From NCBI RefSeq assembly GCF_016900775.1, contig NZ_JACJKN010000001.1:277542-341541 (forward strand): DNA of 64,000 bases. Reading direction: 5' to 3'. The notes beneath the pieces were generated by a model. It did not search any database, was not told where the DNA came from, and was given only the letters and a program-made list of their open reading frames with translations. The DNA comes from Olsenella uli. GTDB lineage: Bacteria > Actinomycetota > Coriobacteriia > Coriobacteriales > Atopobiaceae. Position 1 is the first letter of the stretch; every line of letters begins with the position of its first letter. This document shows, in pieces, positions 7,165 to 14,430 of the stretch. A program made the translations under genes and the position numbers.

Positions 7165-9186
7165 ATGGGCTGTACAAGAAGAGAGTTTCTCGCGCTGGCC
7201 TCGGCCTCTGCCGCCGTTGGCCTTGCCGCCTGCACCCCCGAGGCGCAGCCGTCCAAGCCCGCTGCCCCGGAGGAGCCCGGCGACGAGACCCCGGACGTCG
7301 ACCTCTCCAAGTTCGAGTCGCTCGCCATCGACTCCTCGAAGTGGCACTACGACGAGGACAATGACGTCTATTACCAGCTTGGTCTCACCTACTGCCTCTC
7401 TCCGGCGACCGAGACCTACGAGTCGCTGGCCGTCTTCGTCCCCGGCGCGTACTTCACCGCCGAGAAGAAGGGCGACACCTACGCCTGCACCGTGAACGAG
7501 AAGGCCGTCGTGGGCAGCTTCACCCCCGCCACGGCGCCCGTCCTCATGCCCATCAACACCGGCACGCTCTCGGCCCAGATGAGCCCCACGGTGTACGGCT
7601 ATGACGGGCTCGCTCCCTATCTCGAAGCGGGCTGCATCTACGTCTACGCGGGCTTCCGCGGCCGCTCCGCCGGCTATGACACCGCCTCCGGGTCCGACGA
7701 GCTCTTCCCGGGCGGCTCCCCGTGGCCGGTCGTCGACCTCAAGGCGGCAGTCCGCTACCTGCGCTACAACGCCGGCTCCCTTCCGTGCGACACGAGCCGC
7801 ATCTTTGTCTTTGGCTTCTCCGCCGGCGGAGGCGTGAGCGCCGTGCTCGGCTCGTCTGGCGACGCGGCGGAGTTCACGCCCTACCTCGAGTCCATCGGGG
7901 CCGTCACGCACGACGCTGAGGGCAAGGCGGTCTCGGATGCCATCGCGGGCAGCGCCTCCTGGTGCCCGCTCACCTCCTTCGACGTGGCGGACGCCGCCTA
8001 CGAGTGGGGGACCGGCCAGTACGCGAGCGCAGACACGCGCGCGGAGGGCACCTGGACCCGCGCGCTCTCCCAGGACCTCGCCGACGCCTATGGCGCGTGG
8101 GTGAACGAGATGGACCTGCGCTCCGCCGAGGACGAGCAGCTCACGCTCGACGAGACGGAGACCGGCGTCTACTCGATGGGCTCCTACGCGAGCGCCCTTC
8201 TCGGCACCATCGACGACGCGGCGACGTTCTTCGTCCAGAACACGGCCTTCCCCTACACCTACACCCCGCAGCGGCTCGAGGAGCCCACGTTCCCCGGCGA
8301 CCCCAACCTCGTGGCCACGCGCGCCTCCGAGGCGGCCGCGCAGTCCGCCGCGCCGACGCCGCAGACCGAGGCCCCGGCGGACGGCACGGGCGAGGCCCCG
8401 GCGGACGGGAGCGCCGCGACGGACTCCGAGGCGGAGTCCGGGGCCGGGACCGAGGCCGGAGCAGGGGCGGAGGGGGCGTCCGAGCCCACCGACGCGCCCG
8501 CGGCCTCCGCGTCTGCGCTCACGGGCGTGGCGCAGGTCCAGTCGACGATCTACGACTCGGCGCAGAACTACTTTGCCGCCCTCAACAACGACGGCTGGTG
8601 GATCAACTACAACCACCGCTCGCAGAGCGTCTCGGTGGCGAGCCTGCGCGACTTCTCGGTCAACCTGCGCCCGGCGAGCTCGCCCGCGTGCCCGTTTGAC
8701 CTGCCCAACCGCAGCTCGCGCACCAACCAGCTCTTTGGCATCGGCGAGGAGTCGACCCTGCACTTCGACGCCGTGGCCGCGGGGCTCGTCGCGGAGAACG
8801 TCGACGCCTACGCCGCCCTCGAGGGCTGGGATCCCGAGTACGAGACCGCCTGGGAGGAGGACCTCGAGAAGGTCGACATGCTCGAGACGGACATGGCGGC
8901 GCGCGTGGCCATGATGAACCCGCTCTTCTGGCTGAGCGGCCACTACGCGGGCTACGGCCAGGCGTCCGTCGCCCCGCACTGGCGCGTCAACGAGGGCCTC
9001 TTCGACACCGACGCGCCGCTCGGGTCCGCCGCCAACATCGTCTTTGCGCTGCGCAAGTACGACGGCGTCGCGGACGTCTCCTACACCCCCGTCTGGGGCC
9101 AGGGGCACGTCCTCGCCGAGCGGACCGGCTCCGCGACGTCCAACCTCGTCGAGTGGGTCGTCTCCTGCTGCACGGCGGCGCAGTAA
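7165..9186 (+). CDS. Tannase-like alpha/beta-hydrolase lipoprotein
   Basis: 673 residues. The N-terminus MGCTRREFLALASASAAVGLAAC has a twin-arginine-like RREFL motif and a lipobox (GLAAC), so it is probably exported by Tat and lipid-anchored. The region at about 190-230 (VVDLKAAVRYLRYNAG ... GFSAGGG) is characteristic of bacterial tannases/feruloyl esterases, with nucleophile Ser219. A His in WGQGHVLAE near the C-terminus could complete the triad. A low-complexity Ala/Glu/Pro/Gly linker of about 65 residues (about 390-455) splits the hydrolase and cap region. RBS GGGAGG before ATG 7165. The stop overlaps the BrnQ start. Possible role: ester hydrolysis of plant phenolics; the substrate is inferred. 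Confidence 0.75.
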   Translation: MGCTRREFLALASASAAVGLAACTPEAQPSKPAAPEEPGDETPDVDLSKFESLAIDSSKWHYDEDNDVYYQLGLTYCLSPATETYESLAVFVPGAYFTAEKKGDTYACTVNEKAVVGSFTPATAPVLMPINTGTLSAQMSPTVYGYDGLAPYLEAGCIYVYAGFRGRSAGYDTASGSDELFPGGSPWPVVDLKAAVRYLRYNAGSLPCDTSRIFVFGFSAGGGVSAVLGSSGDAAEFTPYLESIGAVTHDAEGKAVSDAIAGSASWCPLTSFDVADAAYEWGTGQYASADTRAEGTWTRALSQDLADAYGAWVNEMDLRSAEDEQLTLDETETGVYSMGSYASALLGTIDDAATFFVQNTAFPYTYTPQRLEEPTFPGDPNLVATRASEAAAQSAAPTPQTEAPADGTGEAPADGSAATDSEAESGAGTEAGAGAEGASEPTDAPAASASALTGVAQVQSTIYDSAQNYFAALNNDGWWINYNHRSQSVSVASLRDFSVNLRPASSPACPFDLPNRSSRTNQLFGIGEESTLHFDAVAAGLVAENVDAYAALEGWDPEYETAWEEDLEKVDMLETDMAARVAMMNPLFWLSGHYAGYGQASVAPHWRVNEGLFDTDAPLGSAANIVFALRKYDGVADVSYTPVWGQGHVLAERTGSATSNLVEWVVSCCTAAQ

Positions 9187-10580
9187 TGGCGCAGGGCTCG
9201 CAGGGGGCATCCCTGTCCGGCGGCGCGGAGGGCAAGAAGAACGAGGGGGCCGCGCGCCCCGCCCGCTCGCTCTCCCCGCGCCAGACCCTGTTCGTGGGCG
9301 TCACGCTCTTCTCGATGTTCTTCGGCGCCGGCAACCTCATCCTGCCGCCGCTGCTCGGCGTCCAGGCGGGAGCCGAGAGCCTCCCGGCGATCCTCGGCTT
9401 CTTCGTCACGGGCGTGGGCCTGCCGGTGCTCGGCATCGTCGTCGTCGCGCTCTCCGGGACCCTGCGCGACCTCGCGACGAGGGTCCACCCGGTCTTCGCG
9501 CGGGTCTTCGTGGCCCTGGTGTACCTCGCCATCGGGCCCTGCCTCGCCATCCCGCGCACGGCGTCGACGGCCTTCGAGATGCTCGCCCCGCTGCTCCCCG
9601 CCGGCGTTTCGCTCGAGCTCGCCCGCCTGGCGTTCTCGGTGGCGTTCTTCGCCGTCGCCTTCGTCCTCGCGCTGCACCCCGGGCGCCTGACGCGCCTGCT
9701 CGGACGCATCACCGGGCCCGCGCTGATCGCGCTCATCGTCGTGGTGGTGGTCTCGGCGCTGGCCTCGCTGCCCGGGATGGCCCCCGCCCCCGCGCCCGTC
9801 GCCCCCTATGACGGTGCTCCGGCCGTGGCGGGCTTCCTCACGGGGTACCAGACGATGGACCTTCTCGCCTCGCTCACCTTCGGGCTGGTGATCGCGACGA
9901 ACGTCCGCGCCCTCGGCCTCACCGCGCCCCGCGACGTCACGCGGGCGGTGTGCGGCGCCGGCGTGGTCGCGGGCGCCCTCATGATGGCGGTCTACGGCGG
10001 CCTCTGCGTGGTGGGCTATGCGCTCTCCGCGGAGCTCCCCTCGGCCACGAACGGCGCGGTCGTGATCACCGCCTCCGCCACGGCGCGCTTTGGCCTCGCG
10101 GGGACGGTCATCGTGGCGGCCATCTTCCTGCTCGCCTGCCTGAACGTCTGCATCGGCCTCATCAGCTGCTGCGGCTCGTACTTCGCCGAGGAGATCCCCT
10201 GCGTCTCGTATCGCGCGTGCGCGCTCGCCTTCGCGGCGTTCTCGTGCGTGGTCTCCAACCTCGGGCTCGATGCCATCATCTCCTTCTCCGCAACGCTTCT
10301 CGGCGCGCTCTACCCGCCCGCGATCGTGCTCGTGGCCATGGGGCTGCTCCGCCGTCGCTTTGACGCGGTGCCGATGTCCTGGCCCTGGACGGTCGGCGTC
10401 ACCGTGGTGCTGAGCGCGGCCGTGGCGCTGCGAGACGCCCTCGCGCCCCACCTCGCGCTTCCGCTCGACGCGCTGCCCCTCGCGGACGTCGGGCTGGGGT
10501 GGGTGCTTCCCGCCGTCGCCGTCGCCGCGCTCTCGTCCGTGGCCTCCGCCCTGCTCCGCCGCCGCGCCGCGCGCGCCTGA
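9186..10580 (+). CDS. brnQ: Branched-chain amino acid transporter BrnQ
   Basis: 464 residues, about 12 hydrophobic segments. The family motif FSMFFGAGNLILPPLLG is at about residues 37-55, after a 30-residue cytoplasmic tail. LTGYQTMDLLASLTFG in the middle is also typical of the LIVCS symporters. These carriers import leucine, isoleucine and valine with sodium or protons. ATG 9186 overlaps the previous stop (TAATG), so it is co-translated with the esterase gene, although the functional link is unclear. Followed 29 bases later by the cyclophilin gene. Confidence 0.92.
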   Translation: MAQGSQGASLSGGAEGKKNEGAARPARSLSPRQTLFVGVTLFSMFFGAGNLILPPLLGVQAGAESLPAILGFFVTGVGLPVLGIVVVALSGTLRDLATRVHPVFARVFVALVYLAIGPCLAIPRTASTAFEMLAPLLPAGVSLELARLAFSVAFFAVAFVLALHPGRLTRLLGRITGPALIALIVVVVVSALASLPGMAPAPAPVAPYDGAPAVAGFLTGYQTMDLLASLTFGLVIATNVRALGLTAPRDVTRAVCGAGVVAGALMMAVYGGLCVVGYALSAELPSATNGAVVITASATARFGLAGTVIVAAIFLLACLNVCIGLISCCGSYFAEEIPCVSYRACALAFAAFSCVVSNLGLDAIISFSATLLGALYPPAIVLVAMGLLRRRFDAVPMSWPWTVGVTVVLSAAVALRDALAPHLALPLDALPLADVGLGWVLPAVAVAALSSVASALLRRRAARA

Positions 10581-10609
10581 CCCGCCCTCTCGTGAAAGGT
10601 TGAACCGCC

Positions 10610-11305
10610 ATGACCCGCTCAAGAAGATGTGCCCCCGTCCTTCTCGCCCTTGTCGCCGCGCTCGCGGTCTGCGCGCTCGTGCTGCTTCCCGGCTGCTCCT
10701 CGGGCGAGCCCGCCGCGGACGCCGCGTCGGATGCCGCCGCGACGCAGGAAGACGCCGCCGGCCAGGACGCGGCCGCGCCCGAGGTTGACCCGGACGACCC
10801 CTACGCGACGGGCGTCCACCACGCCACGATCGAGGTTGAGGGCTACGGCACCATCGAGGTGGCCCTCAACGCCAACGTGGCCCCCATCACGGTCTCCAAC
10901 TTCTGCCACCTGGTGGAGCAGGGATTCTACGACGGCCTCACGTTCCACCGCATCATCGAGGGCTTCATGATCCAGGGGGGCGATCCCTCGGGCGACGGCA
11001 CGGGCGGCTCGGACGAGACCATCAAGGGCGAGTTCTCGGCCAACGGGGTGGAGAACAACATCCCGCACGTCCGCGGCACGATCTCCATGGCGCGCTCGTC
11101 CGACTATGACTCCGCGAGCTCCCAGTTCTTCATCATGCAGGAGACCTCTGACTCCCTTGACGGGCAGTATGCCGCCTTCGGCAACGTGACCTCGGGCATG
11201 GAGGTCGTCGACGCCATCTGCGAGAACACGCCCGTGGAGGACTCCAACGGGACCGTCGCCCCGGAGAACCAGCCCAGGATCGCCAAGATCACGCTGGTGG
11301 ACTAG
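10610..11305 (+). CDS. Cyclophilin-type peptidyl-prolyl isomerase lipoprotein
   Basis: 231 residues. Signal peptide with lipobox LLPGC (Cys about 25), an Ala/Asp/Glu-rich linker to about residue 65, then a cyclophilin domain with FHRIIEGFMIQGGDP, RGTISMAR and SSQFFIM, which form the active site. It should catalyse proline isomerisation in folding proteins on the outside of the membrane. RBS GAAAGG before ATG 10610. Followed by a palindrome (11355-11420) and then the CarD gene. Confidence 0.92.
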   Translation: MTRSRRCAPVLLALVAALAVCALVLLPGCSSGEPAADAASDAAATQEDAAGQDAAAPEVDPDDPYATGVHHATIEVEGYGTIEVALNANVAPITVSNFCHLVEQGFYDGLTFHRIIEGFMIQGGDPSGDGTGGSDETIKGEFSANGVENNIPHVRGTISMARSSDYDSASSQFFIMQETSDSLDGQYAAFGNVTSGMEVVDAICENTPVEDSNGTVAPENQPRIAKITLVD

Positions 11306-11354
11306 GGGCGGGGACGCCCGGCCGGCGCGGGCCCGCTTCCGCTCCGGGAGCGTG

Positions 11355-11420
11355 AGGGTGACAGCTTTTGGACGGACGACGCCCCAAAAGGCGCCGCGTT
11401 CGGCCAGAACCTGTCACCCT
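11355..11420. repeat. Intergenic inverted repeat with GAGGGTGACAG ends
   Basis: GAGGGTGACAG at the left and CTGTCACCCTC at the right form perfect 11-base ends around about 44 bases. An inner pair, CTTTTGG / CCAAAAG, lies in the left half. It lies downstream of the cyclophilin gene and may end transcription. Similar GTGACAG/GGGACAG ends recur at 33711, 43057 and 44650. Confidence 0.65.
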
Positions 11421-11553
11421 CTCTGCTGTTCTTGGGTGCCCGGGAGAACGGTTACCCTCCGGTAAGCGGAGAGTAAAAACCTAACTAATCTACTGATGAA
11501 TATGCGGTAATGCAATAGTGTTTCCGCAAACGGTATAAAAAAGCATCTTTTCG

Positions 11554-11562
11554 TGCTATACT
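11554..11562 (+). promoter_or_regulatory. Extended -10 promoter of carD-like gene
   Basis: TGCTATACT: an extended -10 (TGN-TATACT) 27 bases before the chosen ATG, within an AT-rich stretch from 11465 to 11565 that is rare in this window. No clear -35. Confidence 0.55.
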
Positions 11563-11588
11563 TCCAAGAACACGAAAGGAGCATGCAT

Positions 11589-12089
11589 ATGTATGCCGTT
11601 GGAGACTACATCGTTCATCCCGGTCAGGGCGTCTGTCAGGTGAAGGATGTGACGGAGAGTCCCAATGCGCTCTACCAGCTGCTGCCCGTCGGCCAGCGGC
11701 ATCCCGTGCACATCAGCTTTCCCGTGGCGAGCGAGGATCGCCTTCGTCCCGTGCTCACGCGCGACGAGGCGGAGCAGATCATCGACGACTATCCCCGCAT
11801 GCAGCTCGACGAGTTTGCCGCGCGCAGCATATCGCTCGAGGAGGAGCACTTCAGAAACGAGATTCGCAACGGCTCGTGCCGCGACTCGGTGCGGATCGTG
11901 AAGACCTTCCGCGCGCGCATCGAGGACCTCTCGCAGCGCAACAAGAAGCCCCCCGTGGCCTACGAGCGCATCCTCAAGCAGGCGGAGGAGCGCTCCCGGC
12001 TGGAGATGTCCGTCGCGCTCGGCTGCGCGCCGGAGGACGTGGCGGCCCTCTTCGAGCACGGGCGAGGGGACGTCGCCGCGCAGAACTAG
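11589..12089 (+). CDS. CarD/CdnL-type transcription regulator
   Basis: 166 residues. The N-terminus MYAVGDYIVHPGQGVCQV is the CarD/TRCF RNA-polymerase interaction domain (Tudor-like). The helical C-terminal half with basic and acidic clusters matches the DNA-contacting domain. CarD proteins bind the RNAP beta subunit and stabilise open complexes at promoters. Start at ATG 11589 has AAAGGAG at a spacing of seven; ATG 11583 is too close to it. Slightly divergent from mycobacterial CarD (the Trp wedge region is not obvious), so a CarD-like paralogue is possible. Single-gene unit with its own AT-rich promoter. Confidence 0.82.
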   Translation: MYAVGDYIVHPGQGVCQVKDVTESPNALYQLLPVGQRHPVHISFPVASEDRLRPVLTRDEAEQIIDDYPRMQLDEFAARSISLEEEHFRNEIRNGSCRDSVRIVKTFRARIEDLSQRNKKPPVAYERILKQAEERSRLEMSVALGCAPEDVAALFEHGRGDVAAQN

Positions 12090-12198
12090 GGCGCGGCGCG
12101 CCGGCGACGGGCCCGTCCTTCTCGCCCGGCGCCGACTCGGAGCGTTTCCGTTTGCGGTCAACCTCATGTGGGTGCTGTGAGGCTTCGCAGCTCCCCTC

Positions 12199-12204
12199 TA
12201 CAAT
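12199..12204 (+). promoter_or_regulatory. -10 element (TACAAT) before ACT-domain gene
   Basis: TACAAT 34 bases before ATG 12238. Same TANNAT pattern as at other genes; no good -35. Confidence 0.35.
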
Positions 12205-12237
12205 GGGATGACTCAACGACGTCTCCGAGGAGGACAC

Positions 12238-12540
12238 ATGACGACCGACAGCACCGCGGCCGACCAGACCGTCGGCGGGCGCGCCATCATCACCGTGCTC
12301 GGCAGCGACCGGCCGGGCATCGTCGCGGCCGTGGCGGGGGCGCTCTCCGAGCGCAGCGCCAACATCCTGGACATCTCGCAGACGATCCTGCAGGGGACGT
12401 TCACGATGACGATGCTCGTGGACCTTGCGGGCGCCGAGTTCTCCGAGCTCAAGTCGACCCTCGACGCCCTGGCCGAGCGCCTCGGCGTCCAGATCAACCT
12501 CCAGCGCGAGGAGGTCTTCAAGTTCATGTACCGCCTGTAA
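12238..12540 (+). CDS. ACT domain protein (UPF0237-type)
   Basis: 100 residues. One ACT domain: AIITVLGSDRPGIVAAVAGALSE at about 18-40, then NILDISQTILQGTFTMTMLVDL. UPF0237 proteins of this size sense small ligands, probably amino acids, and usually sit next to a UPF0210/PFL-like gene; here citrate synthase follows instead. RBS CGAGGAGGA before ATG 12238. Sixty bases separate it from citrate synthase, so the two may share a transcript. Confidence 0.88.
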   Translation: MTTDSTAADQTVGGRAIITVLGSDRPGIVAAVAGALSERSANILDISQTILQGTFTMTMLVDLAGAEFSELKSTLDALAERLGVQINLQREEVFKFMYRL

Positions 12541-12599
12541 CGGCAGCTGAGCCAGGGGAGACCCCCGTGGCCCCGGCTCGCGGATAGAGAGGTCTTCCC

Positions 12600-14054
12600 A
12601 TGATTCGCATTCCCAAGGGGGCCGGCTGGCCCATCCTCACCCCGCGCGAGACGTCCGCCTTCGAGCACGTGGCGGACGTCTATCCCATGCCGTCCGCGGG
12701 CGTGGCCCTCACGCGCGACTCCGAGCGACTCTATCACGGCTACGAGTCCGTGGACGTGGTGCCGGCCGAGCTCTACGAGAAGTACGACGTCAAGCGCGGC
12801 CTGCGCAACGCCGACGGCTCGGGCGTGCTCGTGGGCCTCACGACGATCTCCAACGTGCACGGCTACAACCGGACTGACCACGGCATCGAGCCCGATGACG
12901 GCGACCTGATCTATCGCGGCTACAGTGTGGGCGACCTCGTCGAGGCCGCTCAGCGCGAGGACCGCTTTGGCTACGAGGAGGTCGCGTACCTGCTGATCAC
13001 GGGGTCGCTGCCCACCCGCGCCGAGCTCGACGACTTCCGCGCGCGCATCGACTCGCGCAAGCAGCTGCCCGAGGGCTACCTGCACCTCTTCCCGCGCGCC
13101 ACGTACAGCCACAACATCATGAACGTCCTGCAGCGCGCGACGCTTCTGCTCTATGCCTTCGACCCCAACCCGGACGACACCTCGCCCACGCACGAGATCG
13201 ACGTCGCGCTGTCGCTCCTCGGCCGCTGGCCGCGCACCGCGGCCGTCGCGCACGCCGCCCACGTGGCCGAGCAGAACGACGAGCGCCTCATGGTGCCGCC
13301 CGTGCGCGAGGGCTACTCGATGGCGGAGACGGTGCTCGACGTTCTGCGCAGCGACGAGGGCTTCTCCCACGAGGAGGCGATGCTCCTCGACGTCATGCTG
13401 ATCCTCCACGCCGAGCACGGCGGCGGCAACAACTCCACGTTCACCACGCGCGTGCTCTCGTCCTCCGGGACCGACGCCTACTCGGCCTACGCGGCGGCCA
13501 TCGGCTCGCTCAAGGGCCCCAAGCACGGCGGCGCCAACTACAAGGCCGGGGACATGATCGACGACGTTGCCGCCCACGTGCACGATTGGTCCAACGAGGA
13601 CGAGGTGGCGGACTACCTCGCCAAGATCCTGCACAAGGAGGCCTTCGACGGCGCCGGGTTGCTCTACGGCCTGGGGCACGCGGTCTACACCAAGACCGAC
13701 CCGCGCGCGGAGATCATCCGCGGCTACGCGCGCCGGCTCGCCGAGGAGAAGGGCCAGGTGGAGAAGCTCGACCTCATCGCCAGCATCGAGCGCCTGGGTC
13801 CCCAGGTCATGCGCGACGTCCGCGGCATCACCAAGCCCATCTCCACCAACATCGACATGTATACGGGCTTCGTCTACTCGATGCTCGGCATCCCGCAGGA
13901 CCTCTTCACGCCCATCTTCGCGATGGCGCGCCTCGCCGGGTGGGCCGCGCACCGCATGGAGGAGCTCTACGGCGCTGGGCGCATCATCCGCCCGGCCTAC
14001 AACTCGGTGATGCCCAACTCGGGCGAGTACGTGCCGCTCGACGAGCGCGCGTAG
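12600..14054 (+). CDS. gltA: Citrate synthase
   Basis: 484 residues. Catalytic regions are visible: HAEHGGGNNSTF (first His), GPKHGGAN (second His) and GHAVYTKTDPRAEI (Asp region). It condenses acetyl-CoA and oxaloacetate to citrate. In a fermentative anaerobe this would feed glutamate synthesis by a partial TCA route. About 50 residues longer than many bacterial enzymes, with an N-terminal extension. AGAGAGG precedes ATG 12600. Followed by a 376-base repeat region. Confidence 0.92.
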   Translation: MIRIPKGAGWPILTPRETSAFEHVADVYPMPSAGVALTRDSERLYHGYESVDVVPAELYEKYDVKRGLRNADGSGVLVGLTTISNVHGYNRTDHGIEPDDGDLIYRGYSVGDLVEAAQREDRFGYEEVAYLLITGSLPTRAELDDFRARIDSRKQLPEGYLHLFPRATYSHNIMNVLQRATLLLYAFDPNPDDTSPTHEIDVALSLLGRWPRTAAVAHAAHVAEQNDERLMVPPVREGYSMAETVLDVLRSDEGFSHEEAMLLDVMLILHAEHGGGNNSTFTTRVLSSSGTDAYSAYAAAIGSLKGPKHGGANYKAGDMIDDVAAHVHDWSNEDEVADYLAKILHKEAFDGAGLLYGLGHAVYTKTDPRAEIIRGYARRLAEEKGQVEKLDLIASIERLGPQVMRDVRGITKPISTNIDMYTGFVYSMLGIPQDLFTPIFAMARLAGWAAHRMEELYGAGRIIRPAYNSVMPNSGEYVPLDERA

Positions 14055-14430
14055 GGCGCTGAGAGAGAATCGGGCTCGATGCGCGCTTTTGCCCGACGTG
14101 CGTTAGAGAATGGCGCTCGTTGCGGGCTCGGGGTGCTTCCTGCTTAGAAGGCCGCGCTCGTTGCAGGCGAGAAGTGCTTCGCCGCGCGACGGGCGCGGCC
14201 TTTCTGCGGCGCATCCGCGACTTCGCGCTGCAACGGCCGCCATTCTCTAACCCGGATGCGCAGCGCGCCTGCAATGGCCGCCGCTTTCTAACCTGCGGCC
14301 ACCGCACGCCCGCAACGGCCGCGGTTTCCTAACGCAGGCCACCCCGCCCGGGGGAGAAGAAGTCCGCCCGCAACAAAAGCGGCCGCCGCAGCAGGGCTGC
14401 GACGGCCGCGCGGGCGCTCTGCGGGCGAGC
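14055..14430. repeat. Non-coding repeat array of direct and inverted units
   Basis: No gene seen. At least six copies of an approximately 26-base unit of the form GTTAGARAATGGCGCTCGTTGCGGGC. Three copies run in one orientation (near 14063-14086, 14103-14128, 14144-14168) and three in the opposite one (14225-14253, 14263-14293, 14303-14335). Units differ by several substitutions and spacing is irregular. A hairpin at 14380-14409 closes the region. Confidence 0.7.
14380..14409 (-). terminator. Hairpin downstream of kup
   Basis: GCGGCCG-CGCAG / CTGCG-CGGCCGC arms, 22 bases after the kup stop on the minus strand. On that strand the stem is followed by CTTTTGTTG, a short T-rich tract. Confidence 0.55.

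Noticed and set aside
6655..9210. 851-codon open frame on the minus strand opposite the tannase-like gene
   Set aside because: Arg/Gly/Ala/Val-rich composition without family motifs. It is the antisense shadow of a well supported gene in GC-rich DNA. The same holds for long antisense frames at 12213-13952, 15208-16989, 16760-18379, 18530-20773, 28094-30421 and 31994-34579.
14055..14340. CRISPR array
   Set aside because: Units are imperfect, change orientation half-way, and spacing is irregular; no cas genes are present.
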